32,067 bases of DNA from an uncultured Armatimonadota bacterium (lineage in GTDB: Bacteria > Armatimonadota > UBA5829 > DTJY01). Of the stretch, positions 6,864-15,095 are shown piece after piece. The stretch's first letter is position 1; each line of letters starts with the position of its first letter. The stretch spans positions 1 through 32,067 of the forward strand of contig CALNCU010000127.1 in assembly GCA_937875395.1 (NCBI GenBank), in the 5' to 3' direction. The position numbers were made by a program, and so were the translations under genes. The notes under the pieces were generated by a model, which saw only the letters and a program-made list of their open reading frames with translations, did not search any database and had not been told where the DNA came from.

Positions 6864-6970
6864 GGGATACCTCCGCAAAATCAGTTATTTAAAAGGAAAT
6901 TCCCATGTAGAGAGAAGCTCAAACGCTCGGAGTATTTTGGGGGATAAACTCTGCTAAAAGGCATCGACGC

Positions 6971-7531
6971 TTAGACAGGTTTGGGTTTGGGCGGACGCAC
7001 CTTTGTTCCAACAATGTTCCCAAACTTGCGTTCCAGCTCATCAAAATCCAAGCGTAAAAACCGCGTGTACTGCTCAGATTCCGGCATGGAAAGGTACTTT
7101 TGGGCAAGCTCCCAGACGCGTTCATTGTAGCGTTTTCTTGAGTGCCCGTGAGCGTAGTACTTCCCCTTAAACCTTCTGATATCGCCGTTGAACTTTGGGG
7201 ATATGTGGTAGAGCTCATGAAAGACGGTGGAGAGCTTGGTATCAAAATTCAGGTTAAGGAACCTTGGGAGCGCAAAATAGATGATGTAGAGCACATCCCG
7301 CCCATTGTGCATTACCCTGGGGATGGTGTAGGTTCGGCCTCTGTGCACGGTGGTCTCCGCCCCATCCTTGAACCGGAGCGGGCGGACAGAGGCGTAGACT
7401 CCAAGGGTGCCGGGCGTGCGCGCATGCGTGTAGGAGATTACCATTCTGCCGGGGTCCACGTGGGAGAGTTCCGGGCAGTTCTGCGCAATGTGCCCCGCAA
7501 GCTCTTCCATGGCTTCTGTGAAATCAAACAT
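6971..7531 (-). CDS. Putative zinc metallopeptidase (HELYH motif)
   Basis: The protein has 186 residues. VFHELYHISPKF (103-114) carries a HExxH zinc-binding motif on a helix, and AHGHSRKRYNERV (127-139) offers H130 or E137 as the third ligand. The arrangement 'HELYHisp.fnGd.r' with a downstream 'HG.s.k.yn..V' matches a family of putative metallopeptidases found in phages and scattered bacteria. There is no signal peptide, so it is cytoplasmic. GGAG lies a few bases before the ATG. The C-terminus ends in a PPKPKPV tail. It is the first gene of the minus-strand run continuing into the DUF2795 gene 107 bases later. Substrate unknown; no phage genes surround it. Confidence 0.7.
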   Translation of the reverse strand: MFDFTEAMEELAGHIAQNCPELSHVDPGRMVISYTHARTPGTLGVYASVRPLRFKDGAETTVHRGRTYTIPRVMHNGRDVLYIIYFALPRFLNLNFDTKLSTVFHELYHISPKFNGDIRRFKGKYYAHGHSRKRYNERVWELAQKYLSMPESEQYTRFLRLDFDELERKFGNIVGTKVRPPKPKPV

Positions 7532-7615
7532 AAAAACTCCAGGGAATCAGGCATGTCTTATGCAGGGCGGCAGGTGAAACTGCTTCAGATTTTCCCTTGA
7601 TTTGAGTTCAAAACA

Positions 7616-7708
7616 TGGCGGAGCGGGTGGGATTCGAACCCACGAGCAGGCGTTAGCCCACTACACGATTTCCAGTCGTGCTCCTTCGACCAACTCGGAC
7701 ACCGCTCC
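7616..7708 (-). tRNA. tRNA-Ser (anticodon GGA)
   Basis: Read on the minus strand from 7708, the acceptor GGAGCGG pairs with CCGCTCC at the 3' end, followed by discriminator G and an encoded CCA. The anticodon stem-loop is CACGA-CTGGAAA-TCGTG, giving anticodon GGA. A long variable arm follows, as expected for a class II tRNA, and the T-loop GGTTCGAATCC is canonical. Length is 93 bases with CCA. Confidence 0.96.
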
Positions 7709-7734
7709 AAAAGGGGGATACGTCAGCGACGTGT

Positions 7735-7764
7735 ATTTTATCACAGGACAAGGCCGGATGTCAA
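7735..7764 (-). promoter_or_regulatory. Promoter of tRNA-Ser
   Basis: On the minus strand TTGACA (plus 7759-7764) is followed after 18 bases by TAAAAT (plus 7735-7740). This puts the start of transcription about 20 bases before the tRNA 5' end. The perfect -35 and its position support it. Confidence 0.75.
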
Positions 7765-7790
7765 TCAAGACCGCTGCATTAAAAACCCTT

Positions 7791-8231
7791 TTAAACATTA
7801 TGCCACGGCCCCTGCCAGCGGTCTGGGAAGGGCGGCATCCATTTGTGATGGAAGAACGGCCAGTTCGGTGGCCATGTCCACCAGAGTGCATGCAAAAGTC
7901 CAAGTACAGCCACAAGCATTACCAGAAGGCCGCGCTTATCGCCCTGCGCATAGGCAATTGCGCCAAGAATAAGGGCGGGGAGGCTGAATATAAACGGGCA
8001 GCAGCAGCAAAGAATTCCAAAGGCTCCAAGCACAAATCCAAGGATAACCAGCACATCCTTATCCTGCCTTGATGGGGCGCGCGGGGGTTCAGGGGGAGCG
8101 TATCGGCCGGAACTCCCCGTGGTGCCTTCTTCGGTACCGTCTACCGGCCGCCCGCATTGCCAGCAGAGGCTTCCGGGGGCATTTTCTTCTCCGCAGTTGC
8201 TGCATTTAACCTTTTCAGGATTGTCGTTCAT
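7791..8231 (-). CDS. Zinc-ribbon membrane protein (DUF4190-like)
   Basis: The protein has 146 residues. VKCSNCGEENAPGSLCWQCGRPV gives a four-cysteine zinc ribbon (C10, C13, C23, C26). A Pro-rich linker follows (about 28-57), then two membrane segments (about 59-81 and 85-115) that resemble the DUF4190/DUF4870 hairpin, the first ending in an unusual CCCCPF run. The tail is rich in Trp, His and Pro. Such proteins are common and mostly unstudied; membrane-homeostasis roles are speculative. It follows the DUF2752 gene by 58 bases and probably belongs to its operon. Confidence 0.75.
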   Translation of the reverse strand: MNDNPEKVKCSNCGEENAPGSLCWQCGRPVDGTEEGTTGSSGRYAPPEPPRAPSRQDKDVLVILGFVLGAFGILCCCCPFIFSLPALILGAIAYAQGDKRGLLVMLVAVLGLLHALWWTWPPNWPFFHHKWMPPFPDRWQGPWHNV

Positions 8232-8289
8232 ACATGTAACCCCTTGTATGATACCCTTTATTGCTAATCTATTCTACCCTGAACCCCAT

Positions 8290-8709
8290 TCATCCTGCAT
8301 AGCCTGCGCAAAGCATGATAATTCTTAAAATTCCGTAGAAGAGTACCAGCAGAAATCCTGTAACCGCAAGCTCTATGCCGTGCCGCCCGGCCCACCGCGA
8401 TAGGCGGGTGCTTCCTCCGGTACAAAGTTGAAGGAGCGCATCAACCCACCAGACCCCCATAAAACCAAAGGCCAGGGGCCCAAGCGGATTCATGGTAACC
8501 GCTTTTGCAAAGCCCAGGCGGGCGGTTGCCTCAAGCGCCCTTGTCATGCCGCAGGTGGGGCAAGGGTATCCGGTGCTCCTGTAGAAGCCGCAGACTCCCT
8601 GGATACTATCGAAGGGTATAAACCTGAGAGCCAGCCAGAGCGCCGGGAAGAAGAGCAGAACGGCAGCATTTCTTATAAACCGGCGGCTGGAGAATGGAGT
8701 TGTTTGCAT
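8290..8709 (-). CDS. DUF2752 membrane protein
   Basis: The protein has 139 residues with three predicted membrane segments. GYPCPTCGMTRALEATARLGFAKAVTMNPLGP is the DUF2752 signature: a 'CPtCGmTRa' motif followed by a helix and 'NPLg'. The cysteine pair and the T-R are the most conserved part of the family, whose function is unknown. It lies 22 bases downstream of the glycosyltransferase on the same strand, so the two are likely cotranscribed. Confidence 0.88.
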   Translation of the reverse strand: MQTTPFSSRRFIRNAAVLLFFPALWLALRFIPFDSIQGVCGFYRSTGYPCPTCGMTRALEATARLGFAKAVTMNPLGPLAFGFMGVWWVDALLQLCTGGSTRLSRWAGRHGIELAVTGFLLVLFYGILRIIMLCAGYAG

Positions 8710-8731
8710 GTTTCTTATGTTACAGCCTCTT

Positions 8732-10366
8732 TCAGTGGTCTGCGGGACCTTTGTAATCTGTTCTCTTGTATATGCGAATATAATAATTGGACGAGGCGCT
8801 TAGGCAGGCCGCCTTATCTCCCCAATAGTACTCCGTCTCCATAGGACTTATCATATCTACCAACCCTGCCGGCTTATAGTATTTATTGATAAAAGGCTCG
8901 CACTGCGACATGAATTCTGCAATACCTGCTTCATCAGCCAGAAATGATGCATAATTGTGCACGAATAATATATATGAAGGACGGCTGTTAATCATCTCTT
9001 TGCAGAACATGCGGCGCATGATTGGCGCATAGCGGTTCCCTTTTTCAAAAAGGCTGTAGACGTACATGAACTCCGTGGCAGAATGCCGCCTTGAGTAGAA
9101 ACATATCTCCGGTTCCGAACCTATAATTGCAATTGTATCATTCGGGCGTGTATTGGCTTTTATATAATCGGCAATTACAACCGCTTCCGGGAACGGATTT
9201 GCAGAATATATTATGCGGCATGCCTTGCTGGGCGTACAATAGAAGAAAAAGTTCCACTGTGGGATAATTATCTGTACCAGCAAAACAAAGGTAATAGCAA
9301 AAGATAGCAGTATCCATATCTTAGAGTAACTCCATCTCAGGATAAGCCTGGATACGGAGGTTATAAATATTGCGGCGGATATGGCCAGGGCCGGAAACAT
9401 GGTGATAAAGTAATGAGGTCTGAAGTAGAATCCCGGACATACGGATATGAATGTGAATAGCAGGAACCCGGCTGCAAAGAAGGAATGCTTGCGCAGGGAT
9501 TTATCCCAGATGGGCGCAACAATTCCAATAGCGCCAAGTAACCAGAGCCATTTATATACGCCCACGGCAGATTCTAATCCACCCAGAAAGATTCCGTACG
9601 CAGCCGAAACCGGTACGCGGGAGGCATACTGGCTTGCATACTTAAAAGTCCAGAACCAAAAGTTATGGAAAACTCCTGCTGCAAGAAGCCATATGCAAAC
9701 GGCGGCAAAGGGGATTACCGCGCCGGCAATAAATATTCCGCCATGCCGGACGGATTCTTTAAAGTTACGGCGCATAATAACCAGGTAGATAAGACCAAAC
9801 AGAACTATTGGCGCGGCCTGCTGCTTCATGATAAATGCCATGCCAAATAGAAGCCCGCTTAAAAGTGTATCTACCGGCCGCCCGGTATCTATTGCCCTTA
9901 GAAGAAGCAGTATCCCCAAAAGTGAGAAGAATACTATAAAGTGTGTTGCGTGCGCCTGCAATGCTAGCGCCAAAGGATTAAGTGATAAAAAGGCAAAAAT
10001 TGCAGCAGAAATTATAGCCTCAATATTATCAAAGAGGCGCCGGACCACAAGAAAGACAAGCAGAATAGAGGCCAGGTTAAAAAGGAGCAATCCCAGGTGG
10101 ATGCCGGCAGATGTCTGCGGAAAGGCAAGCATTATAAGGGCATACATAAGGCAGGTGCCGGGAAGCTTCATATTGCATGCAATGGAATAAGGCGGAATTC
10201 CCTGAAGAATAAGCTGCCCGGCATAAGCATATTCCCCTTCATCCCTCTCAAGCGGAAAAGAGAGCATTTGAACACGGCAGACTACAGTGAAGAGGATTAC
10301 ACCGGCAAGAATTACCCATGCCCATACGTCGGGAAGAGATGGGTGCAAGGATTTTTCTTTCTTCAA
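8732..10366 (-). CDS. GT39-type membrane glycosyltransferase (PMT/ArnT-like)
   Basis: The protein has 544 residues with about ten membrane segments. PLERDEGEYAYAGQLILQG (about 38-56) has the acidic 'rDEg' motif in the first external loop, which in PMT/ArnT-like enzymes is the catalytic/metal site, and FIMKQQAAPIVL is a typical inner-loop motif. These enzymes move sugars from polyprenyl-phosphate carriers to proteins or lipids. The C-terminal soluble part (about 390-535) has DTIAIIGSEPEICFYSRRHS, common in uncharacterised members. The start is TTG at 10366, with GGGGGTGG six bases upstream; no in-frame ATG precedes the first helix. It has its own minus-strand promoter (10425-10454) and leads the three-gene run down to 7791. 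Acceptor unknown. Confidence 0.85.
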   Translation of the reverse strand: MKKEKSLHPSLPDVWAWVILAGVILFTVVCRVQMLSFPLERDEGEYAYAGQLILQGIPPYSIACNMKLPGTCLMYALIMLAFPQTSAGIHLGLLLFNLASILLVFLVVRRLFDNIEAIISAAIFAFLSLNPLALALQAHATHFIVFFSLLGILLLLRAIDTGRPVDTLLSGLLFGMAFIMKQQAAPIVLFGLIYLVIMRRNFKESVRHGGIFIAGAVIPFAAVCIWLLAAGVFHNFWFWTFKYASQYASRVPVSAAYGIFLGGLESAVGVYKWLWLLGAIGIVAPIWDKSLRKHSFFAAGFLLFTFISVCPGFYFRPHYFITMFPALAISAAIFITSVSRLILRWSYSKIWILLSFAITFVLLVQIIIPQWNFFFYCTPSKACRIIYSANPFPEAVVIADYIKANTRPNDTIAIIGSEPEICFYSRRHSATEFMYVYSLFEKGNRYAPIMRRMFCKEMINSRPSYILFVHNYASFLADEAGIAEFMSQCEPFINKYYKPAGLVDMISPMETEYYWGDKAACLSASSNYYIRIYKRTDYKGPADH

Positions 10367-10424
10367 TAAATTCCACCCCCATGCTGTGTTTGCAAATCAG
10401 TAATGATAATAACAAATCTTTAAT

Positions 10425-10454
10425 ATTCTAAAGCCATAAAATACTATTTGTCAA
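10425..10454 (-). promoter_or_regulatory. Promoter of the glycosyltransferase operon
   Basis: On the minus strand TTGACA (plus 10449-10454) and TAGAAT (plus 10425-10430) are 18 bases apart. The start of transcription would be near 10418, about 50 bases before the TTG start codon. Confidence 0.7.
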
Positions 10455-10503
10455 TAAAATCAGCAAATGCAGATTTTTTGCACGGCCTGCACAAGAGGCC
10501 GCC

Positions 10504-10533
10504 TTGACACCCCTCTTTCCGGGTAAGTATAAT
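10504..10533 (+). promoter_or_regulatory. Consensus sigma-70 promoter of the phosphomannomutase gene
   Basis: TTGACA at 10504-10509 and TATAAT at 10528-10533, both perfect, are 18 bases apart. Transcription should start near 10540, about 29 bases before the ATG. With the minus-strand promoter 50 bases away, it forms a divergent pair. Confidence 0.85.
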
Positions 10534-10568
10534 TGCCAGTGTAATAAGCCAACAAGAGGAGGTAGTAC

Positions 10569-11915
10569 ATGCCAAAGATAGATCCAAGCATATTCAAGGC
10601 ATACGACATTCGGGGAACATACCCGGACCAGTTTGATGAAGATACAGCCTACAGAATAGCGCGGGCATACGCGCAGTTTATGAAGCCTAAAGTAACCGTA
10701 GTGGGGCACGATATGCGCGTAAGCGGCCCATCGCTTACGGATGCCGTTATCCGGGGGCTTCTGGATCAGGGGAGCAACGTTGTAAACGTTGGGCTCACCA
10801 GCACACCCATGTACTACTATTCCGTAAACGCCTACAAGGGAGATGCCGGGATGATGCTAACCGCATCCCACAACCCCGGAGAATACAACGGTCTTAAAAT
10901 GACGGGGCCGGGCGCAATCCCAAGCATCTCTTACATAAGCAACGAAGACCTCTACAAGCTTACGGAAGAAGGCAACTTTGAGGAGCCCGCAAAAAAGGGA
11001 GTAATACTCCAGACCCCCTGCCCGCTTGCAGGCTATGTAGAGACCGTGCTTAAAACAAGCGGCATAAAAGATTTTGGCAACCTGAAGATAGCCATAGACA
11101 CGGCCAACGGCATGGGCGGGCTTATTCTGCCAAAGCTGCTTGAAGATAAAGACTGCACCGTCTACCCCCTCTACTTTGAGATAGACGGCCGCTTCCCCAA
11201 CCACGAAGCCAACCCCCTAAAGGAAGAGACCCTGGCAGACCTTAAAAAACTTGTGCTTGAGAAGGGCGCCAACTTAGGCGTGGCCTTTGATGGGGACGGC
11301 GACCGCGTGGCCTTTGTAGATGAAAAAGGGCAGAGCATAGCGGGCGATATAATAACCGCGCTTATAGCCAAAGAGATATTAAAAGACAATCCCGGCGCCA
11401 CCATCCTCTACGATTTACGGAGCAGCTGGGCCGTAAAGGAAGAGATAGAGAAGGCGGGCGGCAAAGCCGTAATGTGCCGGGTGGGGCACGGGCTTATAAA
11501 ACGTCAGATGCGCGAGATGGACGCCGTCTTTGCAGGCGAACTCTCCAGCCACTACTACTTCCGGGATTTCTACACCACAGACAACGGCGACCTTGCCATG
11601 CTGAAGATACTGCAGCTTATGGTAGATGAAAATATCCCGCTCTCAGAGATGGCGGCCCCAATAATGCGTTACTCCCACAGCCCGGAGATAAACTCCAAGG
11701 TAAAGGATGTAAACGCCAAACTGAAAGAGATAAAGGAGCGCTACAAGAACGGCCGCATAATAGAACTGGACGGCCTTACCGTGGAGTTTGACGACTGGTG
11801 GTTTAACGTGCGTCCCAGCCAGACAGAACCGCTCCTCAGGCTTAACGTAGAGGCCACCACAAAAGAGAAAATGGATGAAAAAGTAGCAGAGCTTCTAAAC
11901 CTTATCAGAAGCTGA
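10569..11915 (+). CDS. Phosphomannomutase/phosphoglucomutase
   Basis: The enzyme interconverts hexose 1- and 6-phosphates, feeding nucleotide-sugar synthesis. Its 448 residues show the alpha-D-phosphohexomutase layout: AYDIRGTYP near the N-terminus, TASHNPGEYNGLKMTG with the phosphoserine S100, the Mg2+ site FDGDGDRVAF (D241, D243, D245), the sugar-specificity loop GELSSHYYF (323-331), and the phosphate loop RPSQTEPLLRL near the C-terminus. GELSSH is typical of the bifunctional PMM/PGM type (AlgC/ManB) rather than GlmM. GAGGAGG six bases before the ATG is a strong ribosome site. It has a consensus promoter and is followed by serS after a short gap. Confidence 0.93.
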   Translation: MPKIDPSIFKAYDIRGTYPDQFDEDTAYRIARAYAQFMKPKVTVVGHDMRVSGPSLTDAVIRGLLDQGSNVVNVGLTSTPMYYYSVNAYKGDAGMMLTASHNPGEYNGLKMTGPGAIPSISYISNEDLYKLTEEGNFEEPAKKGVILQTPCPLAGYVETVLKTSGIKDFGNLKIAIDTANGMGGLILPKLLEDKDCTVYPLYFEIDGRFPNHEANPLKEETLADLKKLVLEKGANLGVAFDGDGDRVAFVDEKGQSIAGDIITALIAKEILKDNPGATILYDLRSSWAVKEEIEKAGGKAVMCRVGHGLIKRQMREMDAVFAGELSSHYYFRDFYTTDNGDLAMLKILQLMVDENIPLSEMAAPIMRYSHSPEINSKVKDVNAKLKEIKERYKNGRIIELDGLTVEFDDWWFNVRPSQTEPLLRLNVEATTKEKMDEKVAELLNLIRS

Positions 11916-11954
11916 TAGAATATAGGCAAATGTTCCTTTTAAGAAGGTGTGTGT

Positions 11955-13238
11955 ATGTTAGACCCAAAATTCATCAGAAATAACCCCAACGCTGTGCGGG
12001 CGGGGATAAAAGCAAAGAATATGGACGATACCGTACTGGACGAGTTCCTGGCCGCAGACAACCTGTGGCGGAAGGCCGTAACAGAGGTAGATGCCCTTAA
12101 AGCCCTAAGAAACACCGTATCAGAAGAGATAAGTCTGATGAAGCGCAACCGGGAAGATGCGTCAGAGAAGATTGCCCGCATGCGGGAAGTCTCCAACCAG
12201 ATAAAAGAGATGGATTCAGAGGTGCGCATGTTGGAAGAGAAGGCGCAAAACGCCCTGCTCTACCTGCCCAACCTCCCGCATGAAAGCGTCCCCGTCTCGC
12301 AAGACGAATCCGGGAACAGGGTGGTTTGTACCTGGGGAGAGGAACCCTCCTTCAACTTCATACCCCTGCCGCACTGGGATCTTACAGAAAAGCTTGGGTT
12401 GGTAGACTTTGAACGCGGCACAAAACTTGCCGGGAGCGGATTTATTCTCTACACCGGAGTTGGGGCCAGGCTTCAGCGCGCCCTCTTTAACTGGATGGTA
12501 GATTTCCACGCAGAGCGGCACGGCTTTAAAGAAGTGCTCCCTCCCACCCTTGCCAACCGTGAGTGCATGGTAGGCACGGGGCAGCTCCCCAAGTTTGAGT
12601 TTGATATGTACCGGCTCCCGGATGACGACCTCTTCCTTATACCAACGGCGGAGGTGCCTGTAACAAACGTCTACCGGGAGGAGATACTGGACGGGGCAGA
12701 GCTGCCCATCTACCTTACCGCACACAGCAAATGCTTTAGAAGAGAGGCAGGCGCCGCCGGGAAGGATACCCGCGGCCTGCTCCGCGTGCATGAGTTTGAT
12801 AAGGTTGAAATGGTAAAGTTCACCACCCCTGAAACATCATGGGGGGAGCTTGAAAGCCTTACCAAAAGCGGGGAAGAGGTGCTCCAGGCACTCGGAATTC
12901 CATACAGGGTGGTGCTACTCTCCACGGGGGATATGAGCTTCTCCAGCGCCAAAACCTATGATTTAGAGGCATGGGCGCCGGGCGTGGGCCAATGGCTTGA
13001 AGTCTCCTCCTGCAGCAACTTTGAAGATTTCCAGGCCAGGCGCGCAAACATACGCTTCCGGCGGGAACCCGGCGCAAAACCGGAGTTTGTGCATACCTTA
13101 AACGGCTCCGGGGTAGCGCTCCCCAGAACCTACGTTGCCATTCTAGAGAACTACCAGAAGGCAGACGGCAGCGTAGTTGTGCCGGATGTGCTCCGCCCGT
13201 ACATGGGCGGCCTTGAGGTAATAGAGGCCGCTGGGTAA
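11955..13238 (+). CDS. serS: Seryl-tRNA synthetase
   Basis: The enzyme charges tRNA-Ser. The start is ATG 11955, seven bases after AGAAGG; a GTG at 11949 is too close to that site. The 427 residues have the N-terminal coiled-coil arm (about 30-100) that reads the long variable arm of tRNA-Ser, then the class II core: IPTAEVPVTN (229-238), motif 2 with CFRREAGAAGKDTRGLLRVHEF (260-281), EVSSCSNFEDFQARR, and motif 3 in GSGVALPRTYVAILENYQ. Length and motifs are those of standard bacterial SerRS. It lies 39 bases downstream of the mutase, so probably shares its promoter. A tRNA-Ser(GGA) lies 4.2 kb upstream on the other strand. Confidence 0.97.
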   Translation: MLDPKFIRNNPNAVRAGIKAKNMDDTVLDEFLAADNLWRKAVTEVDALKALRNTVSEEISLMKRNREDASEKIARMREVSNQIKEMDSEVRMLEEKAQNALLYLPNLPHESVPVSQDESGNRVVCTWGEEPSFNFIPLPHWDLTEKLGLVDFERGTKLAGSGFILYTGVGARLQRALFNWMVDFHAERHGFKEVLPPTLANRECMVGTGQLPKFEFDMYRLPDDDLFLIPTAEVPVTNVYREEILDGAELPIYLTAHSKCFRREAGAAGKDTRGLLRVHEFDKVEMVKFTTPETSWGELESLTKSGEEVLQALGIPYRVVLLSTGDMSFSSAKTYDLEAWAPGVGQWLEVSSCSNFEDFQARRANIRFRREPGAKPEFVHTLNGSGVALPRTYVAILENYQKADGSVVVPDVLRPYMGGLEVIEAAG

Positions 13239-13258
13239 AACCAGAAACCTTGCAATTG

Positions 13259-13282
13259 GGGCCGGTAATCTACTGCCGGCCC
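13259..13282. terminator. Hairpin between convergent serS and anti-sigma genes
   Basis: GGGCCGG at 13259-13265 pairs perfectly with CCGGCCC at 13276-13282 over a ten-base loop. It overlaps the stop of the minus-strand gene. There is no T-run on either side, so it is a weak or assisted terminator at best. Confidence 0.4.
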
Positions 13283-14310
13283 AGTTCAATCAGCCTTGCC
13301 TTTGCCGCATCAAGGTCCGGCTGCAAAAGTTTAAGTTCCACCGCCCGCCTGTAAGAATCAACCGCATCCTGCTTTTTATCTATCTTCTCTGCAGCCTGTC
13401 CCCTGGCAAACCAGTATGCCGCCTCATCCGGGAAGAGGCTTGTAAGACGCTCGGCAGCGGCATATTCATCTTCCTTGCGCCCGGCATCCCGGCAGGTATT
13501 AATCAGGTTAAGAAGTTCCGCCCTGCTTGCAGGCAGATCCGACCCCCTTTTCATCTTTGCTGCAGATGCTTTAGATGCACCCCTAAAAGACGGTGCGGCG
13601 GGCTCTTTAGCTATGGAACTATTGCCACACTCAGCATATGCATCTCGCGCTATAGCGGGCGCGGCTGCGGGCATCTGCTGTCCTGTGCCGGGTGGCACCT
13701 GCGTATACTGCTGCAGGCGTGCGGCCTCCGCCTGTTCTGCAATCTTTGCGGAAGCCAACTCAGGCTCAGACGGCTTCTGTGCAGGGAGAGATGCAACCGC
13801 GCCCTTAATACTCTTGGGCAGGGCCGGCAGAGACTTCAAATTAAGCTCTGCGGGGAGGGAGGGCGCCTCTGCATCCGCCTGTTTTGCACCGGCCGGCGCG
13901 GGCTTTTTTGCAGGGTATAAGGGCTGTTCTGATGCTTTCTCTAACGCTGCTCGTTTTTGCGGGGCCTGGCAGAGCTGCTGCGGCTCTCGAAAATTCACGG
14001 TTGTAAGTATGACGGCAAAAAGCAGCATGGCGGCTGCCGCGGCAGAGTAGGCGGGCAATGCCTTACGCCAATTACGCATCTTAGGCTGCTGGTATATTCT
14101 TGCCATAACCCTATCCCTTATATCTGGAAGAGGGTCCATTGCTGGGCAATCTGCGCCTGCAAGAGCGGCAGATACCTCTTTTATATCTTCAAACTCCCCG
14201 GCGCATGCGGGGCAGATAGAAAGATGCTCCTCTACGCGCCGGCTAAGTTCCTCCGAGAGCGCACCTTCAAGGCAGGGAATAAATAATTTCCGGCATCTTC
14301 TACATTTCAT
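13270..14310 (-). CDS. Anti-sigma factor (zinc-finger zf-HC2) with C-terminal TPR
   Basis: Start at ATG 14310, just after the TGA of the sigma gene (TGAGATG arrangement), which suggests coupled translation; a GTG at 14322 is the alternative. Of 346 residues, the first ~75 are an anti-sigma zinc-binding domain with RRVEEHLSICPACAGEFEDI (H29, C33, C36). One membrane helix follows at about 87-106 (YSAAAAAMLLFAVILTTV). The next ~170 residues are low complexity, rich in Ala, Pro and Lys. Residues about 280-346 look like a TPR (YWFARGQAAEKIDKKQDAVDSYRRAVELK). The predicted role is to hold the neighbouring ECF sigma at the membrane until an external signal is sensed. Confidence 0.85.
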   Translation of the reverse strand: MKCRRCRKLFIPCLEGALSEELSRRVEEHLSICPACAGEFEDIKEVSAALAGADCPAMDPLPDIRDRVMARIYQQPKMRNWRKALPAYSAAAAAMLLFAVILTTVNFREPQQLCQAPQKRAALEKASEQPLYPAKKPAPAGAKQADAEAPSLPAELNLKSLPALPKSIKGAVASLPAQKPSEPELASAKIAEQAEAARLQQYTQVPPGTGQQMPAAAPAIARDAYAECGNSSIAKEPAAPSFRGASKASAAKMKRGSDLPASRAELLNLINTCRDAGRKEDEYAAAERLTSLFPDEAAYWFARGQAAEKIDKKQDAVDSYRRAVELKLLQPDLDAAKARLIELGRQ

Positions 14311-14311
14311 C

Positions 14312-14890
14312 TCAGGCCCCACTCTCCAAACGTACCTTTAATACCTTGCAGGCATAGTGCAGGCGTGACCAGACAGTACCCACGGAGCAGCCCAGAGTCT
14401 CTGCAATCTCCGGGCAGGATAGCCCTTCAAAGTAGTGCAGCACAACCACCATGCGCTGTTTATCCGGCAGGGATTTAACGGCGATCCTTATCTCTCTGCC
14501 CCTCTCTGCGCTCTCATGCGCCCAGGCATCCCGGCCGGTGAGAAACTGGTACCCTCCGTTATCCAGTGAGAATACCCGCCTGCGCTTCATCTTTTGTATA
14601 TGCCTTAAGGTTGTGTTTACGGCAATGGCATGCAGCCATGTAGAGAACTTTGAGTCTCCGCGGAACCGCCCTATGGCTTTAAATGCAGCAATAAATATGT
14701 CCTGCACTAGATCATCCACCTCATCCTGGCTGTCTATCATGCCGGAGACAATACCGTACACCCTCTTTTTGTGCCGGTCTACCAGATGGCCAAAAAGAGG
14801 GGTATCTCCCGTCAGAACCTGCCGGACTATCTGCAGGTCATCACTGCATGGTTCGCTCTCTTTAACTGTATTTAATGCTGTCTTATTCAT
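14312..14890 (-). CDS. ECF-family RNA polymerase sigma factor
   Basis: The protein has 192 residues. Region 2 is clear: HLVDRHKKRVYGIVSGMI, DEVDDLVQDIFIAAFKAIGRFRGDSKFSTWLHAIAVNTTLRHIQ. Region 4 has LPDKQRMVVVLHYFEGLSCPEIAETLGCSVGTVWSRLHYACKVLK, with the helix-turn-helix. There is no region 1 or 3, so it is an ECF (group 4) sigma. It is paired with the membrane anti-sigma gene immediately downstream, the standard regulatory unit. The ribosome site is weak (GGCGG close to the ATG). Target promoters are not identifiable here. Confidence 0.94.
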   Translation of the reverse strand: MNKTALNTVKESEPCSDDLQIVRQVLTGDTPLFGHLVDRHKKRVYGIVSGMIDSQDEVDDLVQDIFIAAFKAIGRFRGDSKFSTWLHAIAVNTTLRHIQKMKRRRVFSLDNGGYQFLTGRDAWAHESAERGREIRIAVKSLPDKQRMVVVLHYFEGLSCPEIAETLGCSVGTVWSRLHYACKVLKVRLESGA

Positions 14891-15005
14891 GGGCCGCCAG
14901 CGCCGCAGAGTGCATCCTTTCCGGGCTCATGGTAGCAAATACGCCCGGCCTGCGCAACATCACATTAATTAAGATACACCCGTCCGGCAAAACCTTCAAT
15001 ATTTT

Positions 15006-15036
15006 TGCAAAACAGGGTAAAGTATATTATACCGTT
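15006..15036. promoter_or_regulatory. Candidate divergent promoter region between ECF sigma and SIS genes
   Basis: The AT-rich tract contains TATAAT on the minus strand (plus 15026-15031), pointing to the sigma gene about 135 bases away, and TTGCAA followed 17 bases later by TATACC on the plus strand, pointing to the SIS gene. Neither has two good boxes, and the minus-strand element lacks a convincing -35 at normal spacing. The rest of 14891-15095 shows nothing else. Confidence 0.35.
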
Positions 15037-15095
15037 CCACGTTTCCTTACAAACCAGGCGATGATTCTTCTAAAATAACCTTTATGGAGTTAGAC

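Noticed and set aside
7602..8072. Plus-strand frame of 156 codons starting with a GGIRTHE motif
   Set aside because: This is the antisense reading of tRNA-Ser, a well-known false ORF; the remainder opposes the zinc-ribbon membrane gene.
11949..11954. GTG start for serS
   Set aside because: It is one base from the ribosome site AGAAGG; ATG 11955 has the right spacing and matches the usual MLDPKF start.
13259..13282. Strong intrinsic terminator between serS and the anti-sigma gene
   Set aside because: The stem is perfect, but neither side has a T-run, so it is listed only as a weak candidate.
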